Assembly (NCBI GenBank): GCA_026075535.2
Contig: AP026543.1
Span: 10,540,001 to 10,604,000 of the forward strand
DNA: 64,000 nucleotides
DNA from: Tricholoma matsutake
Taxonomy: Eukaryota; Basidiomycota; Agaricomycetes; Agaricales; Tricholomataceae
Direction of reading: 5' to 3'
In this document: piece after piece, positions 11,423 to 22,858 of the stretch
Numbering within the stretch: position 1 is the stretch's first letter
How the letters are laid out: each line of letters opens with the position of its first letter
Notes under the pieces: generated by a model
What the model saw: only the letters and a program-made list of their open reading frames with translations
Database searches by the model: none
Told to the model about the DNA's origin: nothing
Program-made: the position numbers and the translations under genes

Positions 11423-11446
11423 GGGGGGGGGGGGGGGGGGGGGGGG
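11423..11446. repeat. 24-bp G homopolymer (poly-Pro linker on minus strand)
   Basis: 24 consecutive G. On the coding (minus) strand it encodes prolines between chromodomain and module. At 24 bases the downstream module is out of phase by one. Element C has a short 9-C tract at the equivalent place that stays in phase, so this tract has probably expanded by slippage. Confidence 0.85.
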
Positions 11447-14042
11447 TGAACGTGAAGGGCATCAATGTTCAGTGGGTCAATCGTCATTTGGGGGTATCAG
11501 GGGTGTCGTTTGGCTGGGGTTTGGTTCAGATAGTGGGGGTTTCTTGGGTTCTCACCAGAGGTGATGTCTCTTCTTATATGCCATCAGGATCTCGGGGGCA
11601 TTCTTCAAGTTTGATTTGGGTTCCCATGTGTTTTTGGATGTCAGGTAGTCAATCCATTTCACAAGGTAATGGTGTGTCTTGCTGTGCTTCTTGTGCACGA
11701 TGATTGCTTCCACCTCATATTCATTTTCTCCTTCCACGAGGTCAGGTGGTGGAGTCAGGAAGTTTCACCCATGAGTGTCATTCTCATGGTATCGTGTGAG
11801 TAAAGCCACATAGAATACCGGGTGGATCTTCCATCTTGGTGGCAGTTTCAATCAGTATGTCATTCTTGACAAGGCATCTTCAATCAAAAAGGGCCCTTCT
11901 CGTTTTGGGGCCAATTTTCTCATTGGGTAGCCAATCTTCAGGTTCTTGGAGTTGAGCCATACTTGCTCTCCAACCTTGAACAGTTTGTATCACCCTTTTG
12001 TTTGGGTGGCCATAGCCTGTCTGGCTAGTTCGTGTGCAGCAAGAGCTTCCCTCCTCGCAGAGAGAAGTCCTTGGATTCTCTGTTCAGCAGCCAGTACATT
12101 TGTCTTTTTGTGAGGGGTGGGGATAGCGCATGGTTGATATCCCATCATCAAGTAAAATGGCAAGTGTTTTACTGTGGAGTGCATCTTCTGGTTGTGCGCG
12201 AATTCTGCCATTGGGAGATAATGCTCCCAATCTTTGGGTTTGTTCAAACAGAACATGCAGAGGTAAACTTCTAGCTCTTGGTTTACTTGCTCCGTTTCTC
12301 CATCGGTCTGGGGGTGATAAGTGGTGCTCATGGATAGCTTGATGCCGAGCAGTCGTCCGAGTTCTCGGAAGAGTTTGGATGCAAATCGAGTATCTCTGTC
12401 TGAGATGATTCTTCTGGGGAGTCCAAATCTTGCATATACATGGTGCAGGTAAAGGTCTGTGGTGCCAAGTGCATCAATCATCTTTGCGCAAGGGATAAAA
12501 ATTACCCCCTTTGTAAGACCATGGTCTACCACGACCATGATTGAGTCAAATCCATTTATTACAGGCAAGTCCATAATAAAATCTGTTGTTACCAGCTCGA
12601 ATGGTCTGCTGGCATTGGATGATATTGGTGTCGGTGGTGGGGTCATTGGGTGTGTGTTCACTTTCATTTGCTGGCACTTTGCACAGCCTTCAACATACTT
12701 CTTGATGAAGTTGGCCATTCCTGGCCACCAGTAGTCACGTCAGATCAGTTCAATTGTTTGCCATTGTCCAGGGTGTCCTGTCATGATGCCATCATGGTAT
12801 TTTCATATGATTGCCTGGTGGAGGGTTTTGTCCTGTGGCACATAGCATCTGTCTTTGAAAAAGAGCAGGCCATCTTCAAATTTCCAGTCCTCCAATGCAG
12901 ACTTGATTGGGGGAGTTCCGTTGTTCTTCAGAGCTTGTAAAGTGTCATTTATGAGGTCATCCTTTATTATTGCTGAGACCAGGGCTCCCTGGAGCTCAGC
13001 GTCAATCGTTTTCACAAATAGTTCATTGGCAAGGATGGTCTTGTCCTCGTTATCAGTGTCTTCTTTGGCTATGTGATCTGCTCTCCTCGATAGGGCATCA
13101 GATTGTACCATCTGTGATCCTGGTATGTGTTGTAGCTTCAGGTCAAATTGTGACAGGTAGATGCTCCATCTAGCCTGTCGTCAGTTCAGTTTCTGTGGCT
13201 GATGGAAGTATGTCAGGTTCTTGTGATTGGATAGTACCGTCACAGGGAACAGCATCCCCTGTAGGTAGTGTCTCCATGTTTCCAGTGCTCGGATCACTCC
13301 CAGTAGTTCCCAGTCATATATCTCATAATTTCTTTCCGCTTTGTTGAAAGAATGCGAGATGTATCCACATGGGTGCCAGTCTCCATTGGCATCCTGTTGT
13401 CTGAGTACTGCACCTGTCGCAAATTTTGAGGCGTCAGATTCCACCACAAATGGTTTTGTTGCGTCTGGCATTAGCAGTACTGGGGCTTCGTTGAACTTCC
13501 TCTTTAGCACATCGAATGACTGCTGGCAGTTGTTCATCCATTTGAATTTCTGGTTCTTCTTTGTCAAATTGTTTAGCAGTCTGGCCAGATCCATGAAGTG
13601 TCCAATGAATTGTTGATAGAAGTTTCTGAATCCTAGGAAGGATCTTACATCCTTCACTGTCTTTGGCGTGGACCAGTCCTTGATCCCAGCCAGTTTTGTG
13701 TTGTCCATTGCAAGTTCATTGGGCCTGATGATCATGCCCAAGAAATCAACTTCTTGCACATTGAACCTGCACTTCTCTATTTTCAGGTAGAGATCACATT
13801 GTCGTAATCATTTGAGGACCCTTTTGGTCCTTATCCAGTGTTCTTCTTCCATCTTCAAGAAGATCAGGATGTCATCCATATAGATGATGAGCCATCCTTC
13901 ATCTAGCATGTCTCAGAAGAGATTGTTCATCATGGCCTGGAATGTTGCTGGTGAGTTGCACAGCCCAAAGAACATCACCATTGGCTTGAATAGCCCTTGG
14001 TTAGTCTTGAACACTGCTTTCCACTTGTCTCCTTTCTTTATC

Positions 14043-14047
14043 CATAC
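14043..14047. repeat. Target-site duplication of gypsy B (left)
   Basis: CATAC, repeated at 20264-20268. Confidence 0.9.
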
Positions 14048-14448
14048 TGTTAGGGCGACACCCACTATCTGCTAGCTAAGACCGTGCAGGTTCTCTCTAC
14101 AAGAAGGGGGCAGGATCCGTGCGCATGATGGGGAATTGATGGTTTTGATGCGAGGGGTTATTAATAGGTAAGTTTGTTGAGATAGGCCTTTCACACCGAA
14201 AACGTAGGTGGAATACCTAAGAGAACACAACTAGGGTCCCCTAGGCATATATTTAGGGTTTATATACTATGTTACATATATTGTACATTGTTGTTACTGA
14301 TGCGCGCATACAGGCATGGACATAGTGATGCGTGCGAAATAATATTCTCATGCTATCAAAGTGTAGCATCATTTGGTGTAATGTAGTGTAATTCGACATA
14401 ATAAAATGAAAATGAAATTTTATTAGGTAATGGGGCTGTTTCCTAACA
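14048..14448 (-). repeat. Gypsy B 3' LTR
   Basis: 401 bp. By eye it differs from the 5' LTR at about 21 positions, of which 20 are transitions, mostly CpG against TpG or CpA. Confidence 0.92.
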
Positions 14449-14458
14449 TTACCCCCCT

Positions 14459-17400
14459 TTATGCCTCGACTTCCAGGCGAGAAAATATTATGTTTGTCCC
14501 CTCTGTGAAATTTTGGTAAGGCCGGAATTTCATGCCCTCATACACCATTCTCGCAATGTGATGCGGAGCATTTGGATTATGTTTAAAGAATTGGGCGATC
14601 ACATTATGCACTTGCTTACAATTCTCTTCAGGTTCCCACAAATTATTTTCGTCAGTATAGTTTTTCCACTTTATTAAGAACTCCAATTTGTTCCGTCAAA
14701 GACATGAGTCTAGAATTTCTTCAACTATGTATTCTGGAGCACCTTCTACTATTATTGGAGGTTGCAGAGTAGTTTGTTGGCCAGGAATAGTGGGCGGATG
14801 GTAAGGGCGTAAGCGGGATATGTTAATCTCGGGATCAATCTTAAATGATCGGGGTAATTTTAGCACTACCGCATTAGGCGAGATCACTTTAGAGATCACA
14901 TATGGGCCAACTTGTTTCTCCGTAAGTTTCTTCGAAGGTCGTGGAATATTCAGGTCCTTGGTACTTAGCCATACCAAGTCACCAACTTTGTACTCTGGAG
15001 CGCATGCTCGAGTAGGATCCGCGTGTCGCATCATGTCATCACATGGTTTCTTCAATGCCGCCTCTGCTTCCTCTTGTACCCTTTGCATCCTAGATACAAA
15101 ATCTTCTACCGACTGTACTTTGACTTCCCTTCTGGGTTCTACTCCCATGCGAGGATGATATCCATAATTTGCGAAAAAGGGTGTCATATGAGTAGCCAAA
15201 TGGAATTTATTATTGTGGGAAAATTTGGCAATTGCCAACCATTCGGGCCAGTCAGTTTGTCGGTAGTTGACAAACATACGTAGGTACTGCTCCAACTCCT
15301 GATTCATTCTCTCTGTCTGCCCATCAGTCTGTGGGTGATATGCCGTAGATAATTTAGTTTGAATTCCTAATATGTTGTTTAGTTCTCGCATAAATGCAGA
15401 AGCAAATTGTGGTCCGCGATCGGAGATAACGGTATTGGGTAACCCATGTAACCACCATACCTGATTTAGATAGAGGCGCACCAAGCCCAATGATGAGGTT
15501 TCTGTAGTAGTAGGAATAATATGGACCTCCTTTGTAAAGCGGTCGCATACTACGAATATTGCATCGTACCCTTGAGCCTCAGGTAATCCGGTAATAAAAT
15601 CCACAGATATATCTTGCCACAGCACTTTAGGTATAGGGTTTGGCATTAATTTTCCTGCAGGTTTCTCTGGAAATTTCTTCCCCCTCATGCACGTATCACA
15701 TCCATCCACATACCCCAACACATACTTCGAAATTCCGGGTGACCAATAATTTCTCATTACTAATTCCAACGTCTTCCATCTTCCTGGGTGTCCGGCAATC
15801 GGCGTATTGTGATGTAACCAGACAATCTCCCTTCGCAAATCCTGATCCTTCGGTACATACACTTTTCCTCGGAACAACACTAACCCTTGTTCCTCAGCCC
15901 ATTTGTCTCCTTTGATATTACCTTTCTTCTCTCCCTTCAGAGCTTTCACAGCTTCCACTACTTCATCATCCATTTCCGAGCATTGTCTAATTTTAGACAA
16001 TATTTCCATTTCCGAGCTATCTATTAATAGATGCCCTTGACGCATAGCGCAAATGCGAAAGTATTCAGGTTTGAGTAAGGTAACATTTTTATTGTCCTCC
16101 TCCACCCCCCTTTTATGATCAATACGTCTGGATAAGGCATCTGCTTTCCTCATTAAGCTTCCCACTTTATGGACCAAGTGAAAGTTGAAACGCAATAGGA
16201 ATAGTGCCCAACGCGCTTGCTGGCAATTAAGCTTTTTAGCGGACATGAAGTATTGCAGATTTTGATGATCCGTCCAGATCTCAATTTGATGCGTACATCC
16301 CTCCAAATAATGCCTCCACGCCTCCAATGCTCGTATTATCCCCAACATCTCTTTGTCATGCACATCATAATTCCTCTCCACATCATTCAACCCTTTTGAC
16401 AAGTATGCACAAGGATGCCATTTGTCATCTTCGCACAGCATTGATAATACCGCTCCAGTAGCAAAATCGGATGCATTGGATTCCACTCGTAAAGGGCATG
16501 TGAAATCTACTGGGGCTAATATTGGTCCCTCCACAAACTTCCTCTTCAACTCCTCAAACACTGTCTGCTGCTGCTCTCCCCACCTCCACACTACTCCCTT
16601 TCACGTAAGGTTATGTAAGGGTGCGGCAATTTTAGAAAAATTGTGCACAAAGCAACGATAATAATTTGCGAGTCCCAAGAAGGCTTGAACCTCCTTGACA
16701 TGGGTGGGCGCAGTCCAATCTGTGATTGCCTGTACCTTGATCGGATCCATTTTGATCACATCAGGGCCAATCAATAATCCTAGGAACTCAATCTCGCTTT
16801 CCCCAAACACACACTTCTCTGGTTTCAAAAATAGATCATTCTCTGCCAACCTCCATAACACCTCCTGCACTATCGCCTCATGATTCTCTTCATCCTCCGT
16901 GAATATCAGAATGTCATCAATAAATATTATTACCATGCCTTTGTCTATTACGTCCTTGAAAATGTCGTTCATCATATTTTGAAAGGTCGGGGGACTATTA
17001 GTCATCCCAAAAAACATGACAAGCAGCTCGAAGGATCCTCGACATGTGGCAAATGCAGCCTTCTACTCATCTCCTTTCTTTATTCATACATTGTTGTATC
17101 CCCATCGTAAATCCAATTTTGTAAAGACCTTGGCTTTTCCCACCTTATCAATTATTTCTGAGATCAATGGCAGGGGGTACGCGTTCTTCACTGTCCACTC
17201 ATTCAGGTACCTATAATCAGTACACATCCTCTTCCTTTGGTCTTTTTTGGGCACAAAGAATATTGGTGATGTCTGCGGTGATTTTGAAGGTCATATGTAT
17301 CCTTTGCACAATTGCTCCTTCCGGAATGCATCCACTTCTTCTTGTTCTATCGGAGATAATGGATATACCTTCGACTTCTTCGGCACAAACCCTGGCTTCA

Positions 17401-18372
17401 TCTCAATCGCATGATCCCATGGCTTCCACACCAGCATTCGCTCAGACTCCTTCTTTTGGAACACTGACAAATGTTTATGATACACCTTTGGCACCCATTC
17501 CTCCACTGGCTTCTCCACCTTCACAATATTCTTGTCCCACGACTGTCCTCCACGAACTGCTCTAAAGGTTTGCTTCTGCTCTTCTTTCTTGATCATGATC
17601 GGAACTTCCCCATTTGGCATTTCCTCATCCTCCACTTCCTCCATCGTAACAGAATACTTCCTCGGACGTTCTTTCTCTTTCTTTCTCCTTTTTTCTTTCT
17701 TCATCTTCCTCCCATACACATTACATTCCTTAGGACAATGAGTCATTTGTACTTTCCCAGTTTTCCAATCAATTTCGGGATTATGCTTCCATAACCACGG
17801 ACATCCTATTATTAGATTGGTTTTCCCAAGATCGCACACTTCGAATATGGCTCACTCCTGATGCTCCTGATACTTAGTACCATAGTCACCTCCTCCTTGA
17901 TAGTTCCTCCACAATTGACTGTTCCGTCAATATTGTACACCATTATAGGTTGCGCCAGCTTGCATGTGTTAATACCGTTTCTGGTAATTAAGGATCGATT
18001 AATAAATAATCCTGTAGCACCACTGTCAAGCAACGCTTCCACATCAATAGCTGCATGCGTGTCCACTGTCTTCAATCCCACAGTCAAGGTGATTTCGGGT
18101 TCTATTCGTGCAGAGCAAATAAAGAATTTAGGGGCTTTCAGAAATGACATGTGACAATTTTCTTTGTTGCGTGATTCACAACAGTTGTACTCCTCCTCGA
18201 TTTCCTTTTCTGATTTACTCTGGGTTTCCTCGGATACTAATACATTGTAATGATTCTGGGTCACCAATGGGGAAACCTTCACTGGGACTCTTCCACAAAA
18301 TTCTCCTGCTTGCCTTCCTCCTGCTTCACTTCCTCGATTGTAGCTCCCCTGATCTTTCTCTTCTGCTTGCAA
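14459..18372 (-). pseudogene. Gypsy B Pol polyprotein (PR-RT-RH-IN-chromodomain)
   Basis: Starts inside the 3' end of gag in another frame, as expected for gag-pol frameshifting. Protease ALLDSGATGLFIN lies at about 18040. RT includes [34 protein letters not shown] and FIDDILIF (16601-17839). RNase H reads VESNASDFATGAVLS, where the catalytic Asp of SDAS is Asn. A 631-codon open stretch (14696-16591) covers RNase H and the complete integrase: zinc-binding HHNTPIAGHPG and CDTC, then VDFITGLP, VISDRGPQFAS and QTDGQTERMNQELE. A chromodomain (EFLIKWKNYTDENNLWEPEE) ends the protein. Breaks: a 1-nt loss near 17876, TGA codons after KGYI, HNLT, YNNV and SCL, and one TGG-to-TAG change. Confidence 0.93.
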
Positions 18373-19376
18373 TACTTAGAAATGTGTCCTAACTGCCCAC
18401 AGTTAAAACATTTAAGTGGGACTCGTCTCCCCACTTGATCAACCTCCATTGCCTCTGCTGGTGCTGCTGACTCCGTAACTATAGGTGTCACTGCCATGGC
18501 CGGTGGCTGTGCCCTCGGAGCTTGTGCCTGAGGTGCCTTTCCTTTCTCGGACTTTCCTCCTGATGACTTTCCAAATTTACTACTTCCGTACATCAATTTT
18601 GACTCCACCTGTTCCTGCCGATATTGCCAGTCAAGGCGCATTGCCCAATTATACCACTCATCCAACTTCTCTGGCATAGAAGGTAGTTGGTAGATAGACT
18701 TGAATAAAGAGGGATTTAATCCTGCTTTCAAAAACTCTACCAACGCGGCTTCTCCCATGTCCATTTGCGAAGCTTCTGCTTTGAACTGCAAAATAAATTC
18801 ATCCGCCATTAAGGAACCTTGGCGCATGGTCTTTAATTTAGCATTAGCTGTTGCCTTTGGATTAGGGTCTCCAAACTGTGCCTCCAATCTCTCCAGAAAT
18901 TCCTTGAAGGTTGCAAAAGGTTTATTTCCCACAGCTATTTGATTAATAGCCTCATTTCTCCAGAACTGTGCTTTCCCCCCCTGAATGTATGAGAGAGCAA
19001 ACATAATCCTAGACTTGGCTGTACGAAACTCGGGCTTCCTCCCATGGATGTACAATACTATAGAGCTGATGAAGGATTTTGTATTCTCCATGGTACCGTC
19101 AAAGATTTGTGGGGGCATGTACTTAGGTAAGCGCACATTTCCATTTCTGGATTTCTCCACCATCTCATCCTCCTGCGATATCCACTCCACCATCTCCTCC
19201 ATCTCATCATCTCTTTCTCCTGTCGTCTCTGGCTGTACTTCCGCTTGTCCGGGCTGTGATGCTGCCAATACTGACACTAATTGGGACATTTGCACTGTGA
19301 GCGCATCAATTTTCGCCTCTAGTGCTGGTATGGGAACAGGATTAGGACCAGGATTAGAAGTTGAAGGTTCAGACAT
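18279..19376 (-). CDS. Gypsy B Gag
   Basis: Intact 365-codon nucleocapsid-type structural protein. It starts MSEPSTSNPGPNPVP, has an acidic stretch (residues 55-75), the retrotransposon gag core (IFDGTMENTKSFISSIVLYI, RIMFALSYIQGGKAQFWRNE, LKTMRQGSLMADEFILQF, LKAGLNPSLFKSIYQLP) and one CCHC zinc knuckle, CFNCGQLGHISKYC, near residue 325. The end overlaps the start of Pol. It is the only large retroelement gene in the window without a stop or frameshift. Confidence 0.9.
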   Translation of the reverse strand: MSEPSTSNPGPNPVPIPALEAKIDALTVQMSQLVSVLAASQPGQAEVQPETTGERDDEMEEMVEWISQEDEMVEKSRNGNVRLPKYMPPQIFDGTMENTKSFISSIVLYIHGRKPEFRTAKSRIMFALSYIQGGKAQFWRNEAINQIAVGNKPFATFKEFLERLEAQFGDPNPKATANAKLKTMRQGSLMADEFILQFKAEASQMDMGEAALVEFLKAGLNPSLFKSIYQLPSMPEKLDEWYNWAMRLDWQYRQEQVESKLMYGSSKFGKSSGGKSEKGKAPQAQAPRAQPPAMAVTPIVTESAAPAEAMEVDQVGRRVPLKCFNCGQLGHISKYCKQKRKIRGATIEEVKQEEGKQENFVEESQ

Positions 19377-19862
19377 AATTGTAGAATCTGTGATGAATCA
19401 CTTCTTCAACAAATTCAAAATTTTACTTCGAGACCTCTCCAAACGTCTACAGGTCACGTGATAAGGTTCGTTGAGGTTCGTCAATGGTTTGTCGTTCGTC
19501 GGGCGCCTATTTTGACACTTCAGATCAATAACCCTTCCAACAGTGCCTGATCTCGGAGATATCACTGAATTCAGCTTGTAACTAAAATAGTCGTCCAAAT
19601 AGAGTAATGTAAATCGTAACTAAACCACATCCGATCAGTTGTCTGGTTGCAGCTGTCCTAATGACAAGCGCTGCCTCTCAATCACTGGCAGTCGCAATGT
19701 AAGGCAAGGCCTGGCATCAGCTTATGAAAGAAAAGGTAGATTACGTATATACAAGTACTTCCGGCTCATGCCGAAAGGATGAGTAATCGGATGTGGCGTG
19801 GTGAAACAATGATGTATGCGCAAGTAAGAGAAGGCACACTGATATGGGAAGTTGTGTTCTTC
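19377..19862 (-). other. Gypsy B leader / 5' untranslated region
   Basis: Region between the 5' LTR and gag. The primer-binding site should abut the LTR at 19862 (minus strand reads GAAGAACACAACTTCC), but I could not match it to a tRNA. No gene seen. Confidence 0.6.
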
Positions 19863-20263
19863 TGTTAGGGTGACACCCACTATCTGCTAGCTAAGACCGT
19901 GCAGGTTCTCTCTACAAGAAGGGGGTGGGATCCACGCACATGATGGGGAATTGATGGTTTTGATGCGAGGGGTTATTAATAGGTAAGTTTGTTGAGATAG
20001 GCCTTTCACACCGAAAACATAGGTGGAATACCTAAGAGAACACAACTGGGGTCCCCTAGGCATATATTTAGGGTTTATATACTATGTTACATATATTGTA
20101 CATTGTTGTTACCGACACGCACATACAGGCGCATACATAGTGATGCGTGCAAAATAATATTCTCACGCTATCAAAGTATAGCGTCATTTGGTGTAATGTA
20201 GTGTAATTCAACATAATAAAATGAAAATGAAATTTTATTAGGTAATGGGGCTGTTTCCTAACA
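19863..20263 (-). repeat. Gypsy B 5' LTR
   Basis: 401-bp partner of 14048-14448. The duplicated target CATAC follows at 20264-20268. Confidence 0.92.
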
Positions 20264-20268
20264 CATAC

Positions 20269-22841
20269 GTTATAATATCCCCATCGAATATCAAGTTTCA
20301 TGAAAAATCTTGCTCCCTTCAGCTTGTCCAAGAGGTCTCCAATCAGTGGCAGGGGGTAGTTGTTCCAGATTGTTCCTTCATTCAGATAGTGATAGTCTTG
20401 GCAAGGTCACAGAGTGTCAGAGTCCTTCTTCGACACAAAGAAGAATGGGGATGCCATGGGTGATTTTGATGGTCAGATGTATCCTTTTTCCAGGTTTTCA
20501 TTGAGAAACTCATTGAGTTTCTCTTGTTATTTCAGTGTCAGTGGGTAGACTTTGCAATCCTTCAGTACAAAGCCTTCCTTCAAGTCAATCACATGATCCC
20601 ATGGTCTTGATTCCAGGAATCATTCACATGCGGCTTTTCAAATACCTGCCTGTATTTCTGGTATTCTGGTGGCAGTAGGTTGTCCAGGGTCTGTTTGCTG
20701 GCCTCCCTCCCCTCATCTTGTTCATGTGCAAGTTGCTGGGAAATGGATGTCTTTGCTCTGATCCATGCGCTCTTTGAGAATATGTATCGTCGGGAGTCCT
20801 TGGCTTTCATGGTCCTGGAGATCATGTTCATTTTCCATATGTATGTATGGGTCAGTCCTCGGTGTTCCTTGGTGAGGGGTGGTTCTTTTGGTGGTTCGAA
20901 TATGCCAATGACCAGTTCTCCTTGTACATATGCGATCAGGAGGTCTGTCACATCTTGTTCATGGGTTTCTGCTGTTGCTTGTATTTCCATGCCAGTGTCT
21001 GCCAGTAGTTTTTCATCAGGTACCTCTTCAATCTTCACTTGAGGGGGAGTCTCCTTGGGCATAGGTACTTCAGCATTGATGGTACCATGATCTGGGGTCC
21101 TATAATCGTGGGTCGGGGTAGTCTCTCATTGAGGGTCAGTTGTCCTGTTTTGCAGTGTCATTTTCGAGTTTCTTTTTGCCAGTGCTCCCCTCCCCTGTGG
21201 AGGTTAGCAGTTCTTTTATCTTTTGCAGGATTTGTTGTGTCCTGTCGCATTTGTTGTACTTGCCCTTCTCCAGTTGTCTTTTCTTCTGGTTTTCTTGGGT
21301 CTTGGCGACAGCACATCTTGCTGCTTCAAGGTTCCTACCTTCTTTAGGAGTGTCCTTGGTCCTGGTTCTTGCAATGGCTTTCTGGACTAAATTCAGCTCC
21401 TTTGCTTTCTTCTCAGAAAGCCTTTCCTTCATTTTTGCCATGGCCAGTTGGGCTCGGGCAAGGTTTCTCTCCTTCTCTTTGGGGAGTCTTTCTCTGGTTT
21501 TTGCCACAGCCAATCTGGCTCAGGCTAGGTTTCTCTCCTTCTCTTCGGAGAGTCTTTCTCTGGTTTTTGCCACAGCCAATCTGGCTCAGGCAAGGCTCCT
21601 CTCTTTCTCTTCAGAGAGCTTCTGTCTTGTCTTGGCTACGATGTTGTTAAGAACTGATCCTAGAGGCTGCTTTGGAATCTGACCAGACACTGCAGGTGAT
21701 GATAGTGGGAGATTGTCAGGTCAATGCGGATTCTGTGGGAGGGGGAATGGAAAGGACTTGGCTTCAGCTTGTAAGAAGCTGTGCCCTTCACCTCGTCTGG
21801 TGTCCTAATTTCAAGTTGAGGGTTTAGAGGTAGGGGCAGGAAAGTGCGGGTAAATGCGGGGAGGAGTACGGAGGGACTTAGGTTGAGTTCAGATGAGACT
21901 AGAACTTCGGAGGGAGACTAGAGGTTGAGTTGAATGTAGTTCAGACTCTTAGAGGACAGGGGTTGGAGTAGAAGGAGGTTTTAGATTGGCAGGGTAAACT
22001 CGAGTCTATGTCACTATACGAACTGAGGAATACAAGGCGGAACTAGCTAAACTTAAATACTAGAGTCCGGAATAAAAGCAGGACAGAAACGGGAACTGCG
22101 GCAGTGTCTCGACTGCATAGATAAATTACCTAGCGGAGGCTGCACAGGAATCCGTAGTCAAATTTGCAAAACTAGGTGGCTGGGAATGAAATCAGAAGGT
22201 GTAGACAAAAGTCAGGTTTGAGGTGTGGAAAAGGATCAGATGGGTGTGGGTTCCGATCGGGCGAGGAACGGTTCTTGACAGATGTGTTGAATTTGTGCCA
22301 TTCTGTCATTGGGTGCTTCCCTTTCAGTGTTGACCCTGGGGAGTTTTAGGGTGTTTGGGAGGGCCCATTTGGCTCTTCTTATCTTCTCCAAGATTTGTTG
22401 GATTTGAGCCTGGCATTCTTTGTCTTGGAACTCAAAGGTTCCCTTCTTCCAGTTGATAACTGGGTTTATCTCCCGCAGCCACAGCAGGCCCAGGATTACC
22501 GCTTCTTTGCCTAGTCTGGTGACTAGGTATTCCATCGGGTAGCTCCTTCCATTGATGTGGAGTCTCCCTTTCATGCATCTGGTGATTGTTCCCTGCTTGT
22601 TCAGGGTTCCATCTACATTTGTGGCCTGGATGGTGTGGCCTAAGGGATATGTCTTGATCGCTTCTTGATCGATGAATTTTGAGTCGATAAAGACTCCTCC
22701 TGCTCCAGAGTTGAGGAGTGCATTCATTGCAATGTCTTTCCCGTTGTCTGACTCAGCTACCCAAATAGACAGGCACATAGATTGTCTATTTATGGTAACC
22801 AAGAGTACAGATCCTAGGGAGACTACAGCAGTGACTGGCAT
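20269..22841 (-). pseudogene. Gypsy A Pol, 5' part: protease, spacer, RT start
   Basis: Right of element B. Protease at 22236-22841 reads AMNALLNSGAGGVFIDSKFI. The catalytic Asp of the DSGA motif is Asn (codon AAC), so the protease would be inactive even without other lesions. A Lys/Glu-rich coiled-coil spacer with 22-residue repeats follows (21136-21660), then an acidic segment ending LIAYVQGELVIGIFEPP (20589-21062), which is shared with element C. Last come RT N-terminal blocks down to [11 protein letters not shown] at the junction with B. TGA codons and frame changes are frequent between 20270 and 20590. Confidence 0.87.
21461..21658 (-). repeat. 66-bp (22-residue) coding tandem repeat in gypsy A spacer
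   Basis: Units start at 21461, 21527 and 21593, exactly 66 bp apart, with decayed units on either side. Each encodes a variant of RERLSEEKERNLA-A-LAVAKT, a charged coiled-coil segment between protease and RT. Confidence 0.85.
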
Positions 22842-22858
22842 CGTATCAGGCCACTGTT

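Larger units (their letters stand above)
10928..14042 (-). pseudogene. Gypsy A Pol, 3' part: RT palm to C-terminal module
   Basis: Continuation of the Pol polyprotein left of element B. In order: RT finger/palm from 14042 ([34 protein letters not shown]), the YMDD catalytic box near 13885, RNase H with [13 protein letters not shown] (13181-13759), linker, integrase with CAKCQQMK, TTDFIMDLP, IISDRDTRFAS and HPQTDGETEQVNQELE (11990-12718), integrase tail, chromodomain (11552-11737: EYEVEAIIVHKK, HHYLVKWIDYLTSKNTWEP), a proline linker containing a 24-C tract, and the 127-residue module listed next. TGA codons appear where Arg is expected (three between chromodomain and linker), with some frame changes. 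Not functional. Confidence 0.9.
14048..20263 (-). mobile_element. Ty3/gypsy LTR retrotransposon B, nested in A
   Basis: 6,216-bp minus-strand element with 401-bp LTRs (TGTTAGGG..TCCTAACA) and 5-bp duplication CATAC. It interrupts A's reverse transcriptase between [11 protein letters not shown] and WIKKGDKWKA. Order: 5' LTR (19863-20263), leader (19377-19862), gag (18279-19376), pol (14459-18372), polypurine tract AAAGGGGGGTAA, 3' LTR (14048-14448). Different lineage from A and C: longer gag, ordinary CCHC knuckle, FIDD instead of YMDD, no C-terminal module. Confidence 0.94.
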
